Shown: piece after piece, positions 7,625-16,529 of the stretch
Layout: every line of letters starts with the position of its first letter
How positions within the stretch are numbered: the first letter of the stretch is position 1
Source: Prevotella sp. tf2-5
GTDB taxonomy: Bacteria > Bacteroidota > Bacteroidia > Bacteroidales > Bacteroidaceae
NCBI RefSeq assembly: GCF_900115435.1
Contig: NZ_FOWK01000007.1
Coordinates: 62,001-126,000, forward strand
Reading direction: 5' to 3'
DNA length: 64,000 nt
Translations under genes and position numbers: made by a program
The notes under the pieces: model-generated
The model's input: only the letters and a program-made list of their open reading frames with translations
What the model was told of the DNA's origin: nothing
Database searches by the model: none

Positions 7625-10600
7625 TTAATGTAAAACGACTATCTTTCCTTTCTGGATATACACACCTTTCTTAGAAGGATTTCCGTCGATGCGGTGTCCA
7701 TTCAAGTCATACCACTGCTCAGTTCCGTCCTTGTCGGTTGTATGGATATTCTTAATGGCTGTCGTTCCATCACCAAGTTCTGAGTCCAGCAGCTCCCTTG
7801 CATTGGCAGAACCAGTCAGATAGGCACGGAAGGAATCAATATAGACGGCGGCATTCTCCGTCTTTGCCTTCTGCCATTTATTCCCGGCTTGCAGGATATA
7901 CTTACCTACCGTCTCTGCAGGAGAGAGCTTGGTGAAGGTTCCATGCATGGTATAGCCGTTGACCGCACTGCCATCAACAGTGGTCTTCACAACATTAGTT
8001 GTTGTTTTGTCATCACCGTCAAAGTCAAGGTCTTCGATGGATGAGGAGGTCACCACCAGATAGGGCACGCCCGGCTTTGTCTCTGTCACCTCATTAAACT
8101 GCAGGGTAGCGCCACTGACACCACTCAGCGCATAGTATTTCACACCATCTTTGGCTGGAGCACTATATGGCAGACAGATGGTATAGAAGTCATTGGCATC
8201 CATGTCACGCTCGTATTCCACATTAACAGCCTTGAAGTCGTATGGAGAATAGAAGGTCTCACCTTCTTTCAGCAGCAGTTTCTGGCAGATGTTGCCCACC
8301 ACGACGTTGACACTTGGGAAGGCTGTCTTCTCAGGCGTGAACACCAGTGTGCTCTCCTTCAAACCATAGAAGGAGTTACCCTTCATGCTTCGATCAACAT
8401 ACATTCCATCCAGGTTCTCACACTTAGTCAGGTCAATACTACGGATCTTGTCGGCCTTAGCCTTGAATGCCTCTTCGTCGATGTAGACTACGGGCATTTC
8501 CTGCTCTTCGCCGCCCACACTGGCTTTGACGGTGTTGGGAACTACCACGTCGCCACCCTCGCCTTTATACTTAGTGACATAGAGGGTTCGGTTGTCGTCA
8601 GCGTCGAAGTACACCTCGTATTCAAAATCTTTATCAGATATGGTCTCAAAAATCAGCTTAATGGCAGACTTCTCTCCAGTCAAGGAACGGAAGAATGCCC
8701 TGAAGGCTGATACATCTACATCCTTCTGATTATCGGCAGTCATCACATGCCATTTCAAATCGTCATCTTCATCGGCTTGATAAAGGTTATTCTGAATGGC
8801 AGCACCTTTGTCGAGGTAATACGACGTACCCGTAAACTCGTAGTTGCCCAACCCGATTTTTTTGTGTTGGGGATCGAGTGTGGCTTTGGAATATGTGCCG
8901 AGTGTCACAAAGTTAGAGAATACAACGACATAGTATGGGGTATTGGCCTCCATGACGCGGTTCCCCACCTCTTGCAATTCAATGGTGGCTAAACCATCTT
9001 GGTCACTGACCAACTTTGCAGGTTTGAATACTTGGCAGCTAAAGGGCATCGTGGTCTCATAGGGCAGCAACACGGGGTACACACCAGGGGTGAATTCGTC
9101 CTCCTCCAGCGTTTCATATCCATCAACAATGGGCTGTCCGTCTTCATCAAATTTGGCTGTGCCGTCTTCATTGGTCTTAAAGATGGGGATGTCATAGACC
9201 ACTTTCTCGCCCGTTTTATGTGCTTCCAGCACACGATCGTATTCCACTCCATTATTGGCAGTTATCTTCATCTTAGTAACGGGCAGTAAATGCTGATCGA
9301 GACCTCCACCAAGCTTATCATCTACCCAGAGCTGAGTGGTGACGAACTCACATTTGATGAAGCTCTTTTCATTACTGCCACCGTAGAAGTCTGTAAAATC
9401 GATACCTGAAAGGTCCTCGTTTGCCAATGTCAGACCATTGATACGACCGTTTGGCATAGATTTCGGGCGCAGCGTCATCACATTCACCTTCGGTTCTGGC
9501 ATACGATTCTCAAAGCAGGCTGGCAGCGGATATTCACCTGGGCAATATACCCAGTTGTTGAGTTTTAAGACACCCACAGCCAACAAACCCTCATTCTTGC
9601 TGGGGGTGAAATTGATTCTATGAGTAATACCTTTATCGTTTTTGTAATCATATTGGGCTCCTTTGTAAACACAGGTCGCATGTGCAACTTTATTTTGCTG
9701 ACTGGTGCCAAGATCCCATGTTGTAAAACTGTTAGCAACATAAGCTTTCTCACCACTCTCTGCACCAGCAATGAAAGGACCCACTTTGCTGTTCACTTGG
9801 GTTGCTGTCGTCTCCAGCACAGCGCAATCACTGACATTGGTGGCTGTCGAGGCGTTGGCGACATATCCTACAATACCGCCCAGCCACTGGGTAGAATTGC
9901 TGGCTTCGATCTTGCCACCCTTGACGACACAATTATTAATCTGTGCAGGTTGGCTAGACACATGTCCAATTAATCCGCCGCATTCTATAGCTGACTTAAC
10001 AACATTGTTTTCTGAAAAGACTGAATCTATAACGCATTTACTAGAGCCAATCAATCTGCCGCATAATGCACCAGCCGTCTCAGTTCCTTCGAAAGTGCAG
10101 TCCTTCAGTGTTAGGTTTCTCACTTGTCCACCCTGCACTCTTGCGAAAAGTCCTGCGTACTTGTTTTTTACTGTCAGATGGCTGATGGTATGTCCATTAC
10201 CCTTGAAAATGCCTGTGAAAGCATATTTAGTATCGTCACCAATGTTCACCTCCCATGTTTCATTGTTACAGTCGATGTCGGCAACAAGTTCTACACCTGT
10301 ATAAGTAACATGGGCATTCACATTGTCGCGAAACTTTTTAAGATCATTGTAATTGTGAATGTAGAATGTAGTCTCTGTACCATCGTCAATAGCAGTAAAG
10401 TTAGCCCATCCTTCAGCAGTTTTCCATCCTTTCGAATCATCAGTCTGCTTATGGCTTTTATAGGCGCTTATAACATCCTTAGGTACATAAAGGTGTTTTT
10501 CGTACGTCACCGATGTAGTGGTACCGATGCCGTCCTTGTAGAAATAGAACACATCATTATATTCCCAAGTGGGTGGTGTTTTGGCTTGGCACTTTACGGT

Positions 10601-11014
10601 TTTCAGATTCGCCAGATTGATAAAACTGCCAGAACCTAACGACTGAAGCGTAGCGGGCAGTTCTACCTCATACAGCGACGTACAGCCAATGAAAGCGAAG
10701 TTGCCAATACTGGTGACACCCTCAGGGATAATGGCTATGGTAATTTGCGTACAGAATCGGAAGGCTAACGCATTTACCTTCTGTACTTGATAAGTCTTCT
10801 TGTTATATTGTACCTCTTTGGGGATGACAATCTTGCCCTTGGTGTATTGCGAGATACAGGCATTGAATCCTGATCCCAGCGCACAAGCATTGTCGCCAAT
10901 AGTGACGAACTCGGCAGGTATATCCTTTCCATCTGCCTTGATGTTGGCTTTGAACTGATCAGCAAAGGCTAACGACGGCAGGAGAATGGCAATGATGAAT
11001 AATATCTTTCTCAT
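7625..11014 (-). CDS. Large secreted leucine-rich-repeat (BspA-like) surface protein
   Basis: About 1129 aa, starting at the ATG at 11014 so that the signal peptide MRKILFIIAILLPSLAFA is at the N-terminus; an in-frame ATG 33 nt further upstream would put charged residues before it. Residues ~75-140 hold BspA-type LRRs (VTSIGNFAFIGCTSLYEVEL), followed by a segment with GLUG-like beta repeats (NGHTISHLTVKNKYAGLFA), long beta-rich regions and further LRR-like pieces (VVYIDEEAFKAKADKIRSID). The tail DLNGHRIDGNPSKKGVYIQ-GKIVV is the Bacteroidales C-terminal signature of surface or secreted proteins. A role in adhesion is likely from the family; the ligand is unknown. It lies in an operon with a hydrolase, a 61-aa protein and EptA. 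Confidence 0.8.
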   Translation of the reverse strand: MRKILFIIAILLPSLAFADQFKANIKADGKDIPAEFVTIGDNACALGSGFNACISQYTKGKIVIPKEVQYNKKTYQVQKVNALAFRFCTQITIAIIPEGVTSIGNFAFIGCTSLYEVELPATLQSLGSGSFINLANLKTVKCQAKTPPTWEYNDVFYFYKDGIGTTTSVTYEKHLYVPKDVISAYKSHKQTDDSKGWKTAEGWANFTAIDDGTETTFYIHNYNDLKKFRDNVNAHVTYTGVELVADIDCNNETWEVNIGDDTKYAFTGIFKGNGHTISHLTVKNKYAGLFARVQGGQVRNLTLKDCTFEGTETAGALCGRLIGSSKCVIDSVFSENNVVKSAIECGGLIGHVSSQPAQINNCVVKGGKIEASNSTQWLGGIVGYVANASTATNVSDCAVLETTATQVNSKVGPFIAGAESGEKAYVANSFTTWDLGTSQQNKVAHATCVYKGAQYDYKNDKGITHRINFTPSKNEGLLAVGVLKLNNWVYCPGEYPLPACFENRMPEPKVNVMTLRPKSMPNGRINGLTLANEDLSGIDFTDFYGGSNEKSFIKCEFVTTQLWVDDKLGGGLDQHLLPVTKMKITANNGVEYDRVLEAHKTGEKVVYDIPIFKTNEDGTAKFDEDGQPIVDGYETLEEDEFTPGVYPVLLPYETTMPFSCQVFKPAKLVSDQDGLATIELQEVGNRVMEANTPYYVVVFSNFVTLGTYSKATLDPQHKKIGLGNYEFTGTSYYLDKGAAIQNNLYQADEDDDLKWHVMTADNQKDVDVSAFRAFFRSLTGEKSAIKLIFETISDKDFEYEVYFDADDNRTLYVTKYKGEGGDVVVPNTVKASVGGEEQEMPVVYIDEEAFKAKADKIRSIDLTKCENLDGMYVDRSMKGNSFYGLKESTLVFTPEKTAFPSVNVVVGNICQKLLLKEGETFYSPYDFKAVNVEYERDMDANDFYTICLPYSAPAKDGVKYYALSGVSGATLQFNEVTETKPGVPYLVVTSSSIEDLDFDGDDKTTTNVVKTTVDGSAVNGYTMHGTFTKLSPAETVGKYILQAGNKWQKAKTENAAVYIDSFRAYLTGSANARELLDSELGDGTTAIKNIHTTDKDGTEQWYDLNGHRIDGNPSKKGVYIQKGKIVVLH

Positions 11015-11054
11015 ATTTCTTTCAGCTTTAAACTTTTCATATTTCACATTTCAC

Positions 11055-12806
11055 TTACCAACTCTTAATGTCACCCGCCTTCTGGTCTTTATAGGGACAT
11101 TTGATGAGTGTCTCGATAGCGACGGCGACGCGCAGGTCACCCTGTAGGGCAAGTTTCACAAGACCTTCTGAGGCACCGGCAAAGAAGTCTTCCCCAGAAT
11201 CCAGGTGGTCGTGTCCCATAGTCGCTGTGTGGAGCACAGCCCACTTGCCCAGTTTGGCAACAGCGCGCTCCGCATTGTCGTAAGGTACTGTCGTATCGGC
11301 TTGGGAGTGGAACAACAGGATGTGGTGCGACGGGGTCCACCCATTGGTGATATCGTTACTTGCGAGTGCCATGTGCAGGTCTTCCATCACGCCACGCTTA
11401 GTGGGAAGGGGAATACCCTCTGCCGTCTTATACTTATTCTTATAGTTATTATAGATATCTGTGAAGTATTTAAGACATTGCTCGTTCATTATATTGCGCA
11501 TCTTGGCATTGCCATTAGATTCCAAAATGTCGCGATAGTAATTCTCATTACCATTTTTTCCGTTCTTATACAAATCCTTGAATGCATTCTCAATATCACC
11601 CGTTGAATGCTTTTTGTCATTAAGCATGTCCATGATACCCGTCTCTAAGAACTTAGGGTTAAAGTATTCTTCGGCCTTGTGCGTTCGCATATAAGGGTTA
11701 GAATCTAACATTCCCTTGACGATGAGCGGCAACACCACTGGCATCGACATAGTCTTACCCTCCACGTCTTTCATTACGTAGTACATCAAGGTGGACATGG
11801 GGTCGTAGGGACCGTCGCCACAGATAGAACCTGTAAAGCGCAACTCTTCGTCCATATGGTTCTGTTCGATGAAGCGGTGAGTAGCCATAGCCACGGCACC
11901 TCCCTGTGAATAACCGCATACGATTGTTCGCCAGTCATTACGGAATTTTAAGGTTAAATCTTTCAAAGCGGGATCATGCTGATAGGCATAGCGCGCAGCC
12001 ACTGCACCGTCCAGAACCTGACGTGCAGTCAGTTCCTCATAGAGATAGGGGTGCGCATGTAAGTGGGTATCTCCATAGCCCTCATAATCGGGCATCACCA
12101 CTAAACAATGGGCGGGATCCACACCGTTAATCCAATCATGTAGCTTATTTACATCATTCTTTATCGCATCGGCAGGGGAAACTAAATGCTGTCCGACCGT
12201 CTTAATTATATCTACAACTCCCTTTGCAACCTTTTGTCCTATTTTTAAGCCGGTTGTAAGATTCAAAGATGCGCTTCCAGACATAGAAAACAGAACACCT
12301 GAGTCACCAGCTTTAAACGTTTTCATTTCGGAGGGACTCTCACTGTTGGAAGTAATGGTGATATGGGTACCAATCAACAAATTACTCACCTTACTACCAT
12401 CTTTGGGATCAGGACCGGCAGCCATACCAGACAGCGTGACAGTTTCTCCCGCGTGGTTGATAGACTCGTAAGTGAACTTAAAGACAGTGACTGTCATTTC
12501 GGCAAACTTATCATGTATCTTACCTTTAACCGTCGAAGTCGTTACTGCACGGCGCGAATGCTGTGCGTTCATGAAGTCGGCGTCCTCCGACTTCCATACT
12601 ACCCTGGGAACTACTTGGTAGATTGTGTCCTGCCGACCCGTCAGCGAGTCGGTAACAACTTCTTCCTCCACATCGGCTGACATCCTGCCTACGTCCGTCA
12701 CCTTCACGTTCACAGGCGATGTAAGTCCTGGCAGGTTTAAATCCTGCGCACTGATGTTCAAGGCAACTGCCATGAACATCAAAAATCCTACTAATACCTT
12801 TCTCAT
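11055..12806 (-). CDS. Secreted alpha/beta hydrolase (secretory-lipase/esterase-like)
   Basis: A 583-aa protein with a signal peptide (MRKVLVGFLMFMAVALNISA, cleavage before QD). The nucleophile elbow GYSQGG (Ser300), the acid region HSQADTTVPYDNA and the late His in MGHDHLDSG form a plausible catalytic triad of an alpha/beta hydrolase. The long insertion between nucleophile and acid and the overall length resemble secreted lipases. Substrate unknown. It is first in a leftward operon: the LRR protein gene starts 40 bp beyond its stop. A -7 box TAATTTTG on the minus strand about 30 bp upstream supports the start. Confidence 0.75.
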   Translation of the reverse strand: MRKVLVGFLMFMAVALNISAQDLNLPGLTSPVNVKVTDVGRMSADVEEEVVTDSLTGRQDTIYQVVPRVVWKSEDADFMNAQHSRRAVTTSTVKGKIHDKFAEMTVTVFKFTYESINHAGETVTLSGMAAGPDPKDGSKVSNLLIGTHITITSNSESPSEMKTFKAGDSGVLFSMSGSASLNLTTGLKIGQKVAKGVVDIIKTVGQHLVSPADAIKNDVNKLHDWINGVDPAHCLVVMPDYEGYGDTHLHAHPYLYEELTARQVLDGAVAARYAYQHDPALKDLTLKFRNDWRTIVCGYSQGGAVAMATHRFIEQNHMDEELRFTGSICGDGPYDPMSTLMYYVMKDVEGKTMSMPVVLPLIVKGMLDSNPYMRTHKAEEYFNPKFLETGIMDMLNDKKHSTGDIENAFKDLYKNGKNGNENYYRDILESNGNAKMRNIMNEQCLKYFTDIYNNYKNKYKTAEGIPLPTKRGVMEDLHMALASNDITNGWTPSHHILLFHSQADTTVPYDNAERAVAKLGKWAVLHTATMGHDHLDSGEDFFAGASEGLVKLALQGDLRVAVAIETLIKCPYKDQKAGDIKSW

Positions 12807-12958
12807 ACCTATTTATTAAAAACGGGTGCAAAATTACGGCTTATTTTTTTAATAAGCAAATATTCTACCGATTTTAGCATTTCCTGTTGATATAATTTCA
12901 CTCTGCTCACTATCTGCCGCAGGGGGCTTCCTTGAAGAGCATAAGCTGTAAAGATTCT

Positions 12959-14065
12959 TTACAGCTCTAATGGTGTATAGGGGAGTCCCCATACCTTAGC
13001 GACAGCCTCATAGGTACATTTGCCATCCATCATATTGACACCCCGACGAAGGGAGATATCATCACGACATGCCTGCTGCCATCCCTTGTCGGCAAGGGCG
13101 ATGACATAGCGAAGGGTAGCATTAGTAAGGGCGATAGTACTCGTATGAGGTACAGCTCCCGGAATGTTAGCCACCGCATAATGAACAATACCGTCAACCA
13201 TATAGACAGGGTCACTATGGGTGGTAGGATGAGAGGTCTCGAAACAACCGCCCTGGTCAATCGCCACGTCGACAAGAACGGTGCCTTTCTCCATCAGTGA
13301 CAACATGTCCTTGGTAATCAGCTTCGGAGCCGCGTCACCAGGAATGAGCACAGAGCCGATGACAATATCGGTAGTAGGCAGTTCCTGTCGGATATTATGT
13401 TCGGAGGAATAAAGGGTATGCACATTGGCAGGCATCTCAGCAGCCAGCTGTTTGAGCCGTGGCAGCGACACGTCCGTGATCGTCACCTCAGCGCCCATAC
13501 CGGCAGCAATACGGGCAGCTGCCTCACCTACCGTACCACCACCTAATACAAGGACACGGGCAGGTCTCACACCAGGTACACCTGCCATCAGCTTACCCTT
13601 ACCACCTTTCGTCTTCTGGAGATAGTAGGCACCATTCTGCGTCGCCATACGACCTGCCACCTCACTCATCGGAATAAGCAACGGCAGTGTGCGATCATCA
13701 CGCTCCACCGTCTCATAGGCGATACATACGGCACCGCTCTTCATCATCGCCTCTGTCAACTCCTGCTCACAGGCAAAATGGAAATAGGTGAAGACAACCT
13801 GCCCCTTACGGACCAACGGATATTCTGGTTCAATAGGTTCCTTGACCTTGACAATCATATCTGCCTCCCTGTAGACATCCTCGATGGCAGGGAGGATTTG
13901 CGCACCTGCCTTCTGATACTGTTCGTCGCAGAACCCACTGCCCTCCCCTGCAGTATGCTGTACGTAGACAGTATGTCCACGTTTGATCAACTCGGCAACA
14001 CCTGATGGTGTCATGCCCACACGGTTCTCATTGTTCTTAATCTCTTTGGGGACTCCTACTTTCAT
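12959..14065 (-). CDS. ald: Alanine dehydrogenase
   Basis: Start chosen at the ATG at 14065 (MKVGVPKEIKNNENRVGMTP), giving 368 aa, the normal family length; an in-frame ATG 39 nt earlier would add a tail absent in the family. Motifs: KEIKNNENRV (pyruvate and substrate Arg), KVKEP (catalytic Lys), the FTYFHFA His, and the NAD fold VLVLGGGTVGEAAARIAAGMGA. Ald interconverts L-alanine and pyruvate plus ammonia with NADH, linking nitrogen and carbon metabolism. It is monocistronic, with the Xre-type gene divergent about 225 bp away. Confidence 0.95.
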   Translation of the reverse strand: MKVGVPKEIKNNENRVGMTPSGVAELIKRGHTVYVQHTAGEGSGFCDEQYQKAGAQILPAIEDVYREADMIVKVKEPIEPEYPLVRKGQVVFTYFHFACEQELTEAMMKSGAVCIAYETVERDDRTLPLLIPMSEVAGRMATQNGAYYLQKTKGGKGKLMAGVPGVRPARVLVLGGGTVGEAAARIAAGMGAEVTITDVSLPRLKQLAAEMPANVHTLYSSEHNIRQELPTTDIVIGSVLIPGDAAPKLITKDMLSLMEKGTVLVDVAIDQGGCFETSHPTTHSDPVYMVDGIVHYAVANIPGAVPHTSTIALTNATLRYVIALADKGWQQACRDDISLRRGVNMMDGKCTYEAVAKVWGLPYTPLEL

Positions 14066-14240
14066 TGTCGTTTGGTTTTTGTTAAACATAAAACTATGTC
14101 GCAAATATACGAAATATCTGCGACATTTCCTATCTTTTCACGTTATTTTTTTTAGACAGGATATTGTCATGTATTCATCAAATGATTGGTCTTTTAATCA
14201 AATTTTGGCTTGTTTATGGAGTTTCTTGAGCATATCAGCA

Positions 14241-14268
14241 TTTGTTTCGATTAATTTTTGTAACTTTG
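14241..14268 (+). promoter_or_regulatory. Promoter of the Xre-AlbA_2 operon
   Basis: TTTG (14241-14244) and TAACTTTG (14261-14268), 16 nt apart, form a Bacteroidetes-type -33/-7 pair 23 nt before the start codon of the regulator; spacing is a little short against the usual ~19-21. Confidence 0.5.
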
Positions 14269-14291
14269 CCGTCAAACAACAGTAATCTATC

Positions 14292-14507
14292 ATGGCAAAG
14301 TTAAATCGTATAAGAGTTGTTCTCGCAGAACGCGACCTGAACAATAAGTGGCTTTCCGACAAACTCGGCAAGGATCCTGCTACAGTGTCCAAGTGGGTCA
14401 CCAATACCACCCAGCCCAGCCTTGAAGCCCTCATTGCAATAGCCAATGCGCTTGAAGTACCGGTGCAGGAGTTGGTAAGACAGGAAGAATTCAAACAAGA
14501 GAAATAA
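14292..14507 (+). CDS. Xre-family HTH regulator, 71 aa
   Basis: A single Cro/CI-type helix-turn-helix protein. The five-helix pattern is visible: RIRVVLAERDLNNKWLSDKLGKD, then PATVSKWVTNTTQPSLEAL (turn plus recognition helix), then IAIANALEVPVQELV. It lies 4 bp before the AlbA_2 gene, so it is the likely local regulator. Small Xre genes of this kind are often paired with Schlafen/AlbA_2 proteins or act in toxin-antitoxin and phage-type switches. Family sure; role inferred. Confidence 0.85.
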   Translation: MAKLNRIRVVLAERDLNNKWLSDKLGKDPATVSKWVTNTTQPSLEALIAIANALEVPVQELVRQEEFKQEK

Positions 14508-14511
14508 TCAA

Positions 14512-15975
14512 ATGATGACAATAGAAGAAATACAGGCTCGCAAAGAATGCCAGACATTCGATTGTAAGAGCATTCAGATTGACCCCAAGGCATTAGCAAT
14601 ACCCATTGTGGCTATGGCTAATGCCGATGGTGGTGTGCTTGCCATTGGCGTTTCTGATAAGACTCGCAGAATAGAAGGGATTGATGGAAACGAGGAACGG
14701 CTCAATGAGTTGCTTCGCGTTCCTTTTGATTTCTGCAATCCGTCTGTAAAAGTTAGGTGCGAGTATCTTCCTTGTACGGATTATAGTGGTATGGAGAATC
14801 GCATTCTTCTGATGCACATTCCTGCAAGCGGACAACTTCATACCAATCAGGCGGACGAATGTTTCATGCGTGTTGGCGACAAGAGCAAGAAACTCAACTT
14901 TGACGAACGCATGCAACTCCTCTATGATAAGGGCGAACGATATTACGAAGACAAGGATGTTTATGGTGCTACCATCGATGATATTGACATGACTCTTGTC
15001 AATGATTATATTAGTGTCATCGGCTATGGGAAGTCTGGCATGGAGTATCTGCGAGAGAATAATGATTTCGTTATAGAGGCAGATGGGCAGCAGAAAGTAA
15101 GTACTGCATGCATCCTTCTCTTTGGCAAGAATCCACAGCGTTTCTTCCCTCGTGCCCGCACTCGCTTCATCCGTTATGAAGGAAAAGAGGAGAAAGTGGG
15201 CAGAGACATGAATGTTATCAAGGATGTGACATTCGAGGGTGCCATACTTCAGCAGGTTCGAAGCACTATCAGCTATTTGGAAACGCAAGTCAGTGAACAC
15301 TCATTCCTCGGAGAGCATGGTGTTTTCGTTACTCGTCGCAACTACTCAAAGTACGCCATACAAGAGATGGTTGTCAATAGTTGCTGTCACAGAGCCTACA
15401 ACATCAAAGGCACCGAGATACAGATAAAGATGTTCGACGATCGCCTTGTCTTTGAGACTCCAGGAGACTTGCCTGGGCTAGTGAGACCAGACAACATACG
15501 TCATACCCACTTTTCTCGTAATCCCAAGATCGCCCAATACCTAAAGGCATACAAGTATGTCAAGGAGTTTGGCGAGGGTATTGACCGTATCTGTAGCGAA
15601 TTGGAAACAAAAGGTTGTGCTATCCCATCATTCCATGTCGATGCATTCATCTTGAAGGCAACATTGATGGCAGAGTGGACATCCGAAAAAGAGTTTGACC
15701 GTCCAAGTACCGTCCAAGTACCGTCTAACTATCGTCCAAGTTCCGTTCAAGTAGAAAAGTTGGTTCAACAAATGCATGACGAGTATTTAAATGTCAGCAA
15801 AATGATGGAGCTATGTGGTATTAAACATAGAATGACTTTCCGTGATAATTATATAAATCCAGCACTTTGTGATGGGTCTATAGAAAGAAAATATCCTGAC
15901 CAGCCTAATCACCCCAAACAGATGTACCGTCTTACGGAACAGGCTAAGGTATGGAAGTTGAATAATATTGATTAA
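14512..15975 (+). CDS. AlbA_2 (Schlafen-type) domain and HATPase_c_4 protein
   Basis: A 487-aa protein. Residues 5-110 form an AlbA_2/Schlafen core (ECQTFDCKSIQ, then IVAMANADGGVLAIGVSD, GID). Residues ~250-390 form the divergent GHKL-like ATPase part (EMVVNSCCHRAY, DDRLVFETPGDLPG, RNPKIAQYLKAYKYVKEFGEGIDRICSEL). The C-terminus (~390-487) is a variable winged-helix-like tail with the short repeat STVQVPSNYRPSSVQVE. This matches the COG2865 group of predicted transcriptional regulators or ATP-dependent proteins, some of which occur in defence loci. It sits 4 bp after the Xre gene and 6 bp before the next gene. Confidence 0.8.
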   Translation: MMTIEEIQARKECQTFDCKSIQIDPKALAIPIVAMANADGGVLAIGVSDKTRRIEGIDGNEERLNELLRVPFDFCNPSVKVRCEYLPCTDYSGMENRILLMHIPASGQLHTNQADECFMRVGDKSKKLNFDERMQLLYDKGERYYEDKDVYGATIDDIDMTLVNDYISVIGYGKSGMEYLRENNDFVIEADGQQKVSTACILLFGKNPQRFFPRARTRFIRYEGKEEKVGRDMNVIKDVTFEGAILQQVRSTISYLETQVSEHSFLGEHGVFVTRRNYSKYAIQEMVVNSCCHRAYNIKGTEIQIKMFDDRLVFETPGDLPGLVRPDNIRHTHFSRNPKIAQYLKAYKYVKEFGEGIDRICSELETKGCAIPSFHVDAFILKATLMAEWTSEKEFDRPSTVQVPSNYRPSSVQVEKLVQQMHDEYLNVSKMMELCGIKHRMTFRDNYINPALCDGSIERKYPDQPNHPKQMYRLTEQAKVWKLNNID

Positions 15976-15981
15976 TGCAAT

Positions 15982-16467
15982 ATGAGTAAGATTGACAACG
16001 AAATAAAGGAAGGAACTCCACGTTTCAAGAAAGGCGATGCCTTAGTAGAAATAGCCCCGCACCCTCTTGTTTTGATGGAGGTAAACGAGGTGAAAGGGGG
16101 TACTGGCAATAAAGATTTCTGTATTGTAACATGGTACTCGCTTGACGAAAAGGGCCTCAATGCTCAGCGTCGATTCCCTATGGTTGCAGTTGATGGTGAG
16201 TCCTGTAACTTCGAGCCAATCTCTCGCAAGATTCTCAAAGAGGCTGAAAGCCTGATGCGTCAATACGATTCAGAAGTTAGACAGTTGACGGATAAGAAAA
16301 AAGCGAAAGCACTGTGCAAGGAATATAATCGCAAGTTGACAGAACTACTTCACCCGTTCGCAGAACAACGACTCCACGAACATCATTATCATCAGCCCGA
16401 ACTATCATCAGATCATCCACAAGAACAATCCAAGGTTCAATCGCAAGAAGTTCCAGTTCGAATTTGA
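15982..16467 (+). CDS. Hypothetical protein, 161 aa, with out-of-frame 3' end
   Basis: Not recognised. The first ~115 residues look like a small beta domain followed by a helical segment (DSEVRQLTDKKKAKALCKEY). The last ~30 residues are His/Gln/Ser rich and of poor coding character. They overlap, in another frame, a clear HNH-nuclease C-terminal segment (16364-16516). The simplest reading is that the real gene ended elsewhere or was fused by a frameshift near 16360. The start is 6 bp after the AlbA_2 gene stop, so it belongs to that operon. Confidence 0.5.
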   Translation: MSKIDNEIKEGTPRFKKGDALVEIAPHPLVLMEVNEVKGGTGNKDFCIVTWYSLDEKGLNAQRRFPMVAVDGESCNFEPISRKILKEAESLMRQYDSEVRQLTDKKKAKALCKEYNRKLTELLHPFAEQRLHEHHYHQPELSSDHPQEQSKVQSQEVPVRI

Positions 16468-16516
16468 GAATGGCGAGGTGCTGAGGCTGAAATTGTATGA
16501 GCATTTGAAGGTGTAA
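16364..16516 (+). pseudogene. C-terminal remnant of an HNH endonuclease
   Basis: In the frame of base 16364 the translation contains NIIIISPNYHQIIHKNN, followed by RFNRKKFQFEFENGEVLRLK and YEHLKV before a stop at 16516. This is the second half of an HNH motif (N-l-I-hL-C/S-P-N-H-H-x-x-H-H/K) with the usual beta tail and final HL. The first His-His half is absent and no start codon serves this frame. It may be joined by a frameshift to the 161-aa frame, or be a relic of a nuclease cut off by a recombination. Confidence 0.6.
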
Positions 16517-16529
16517 ACTATTTAAGATT

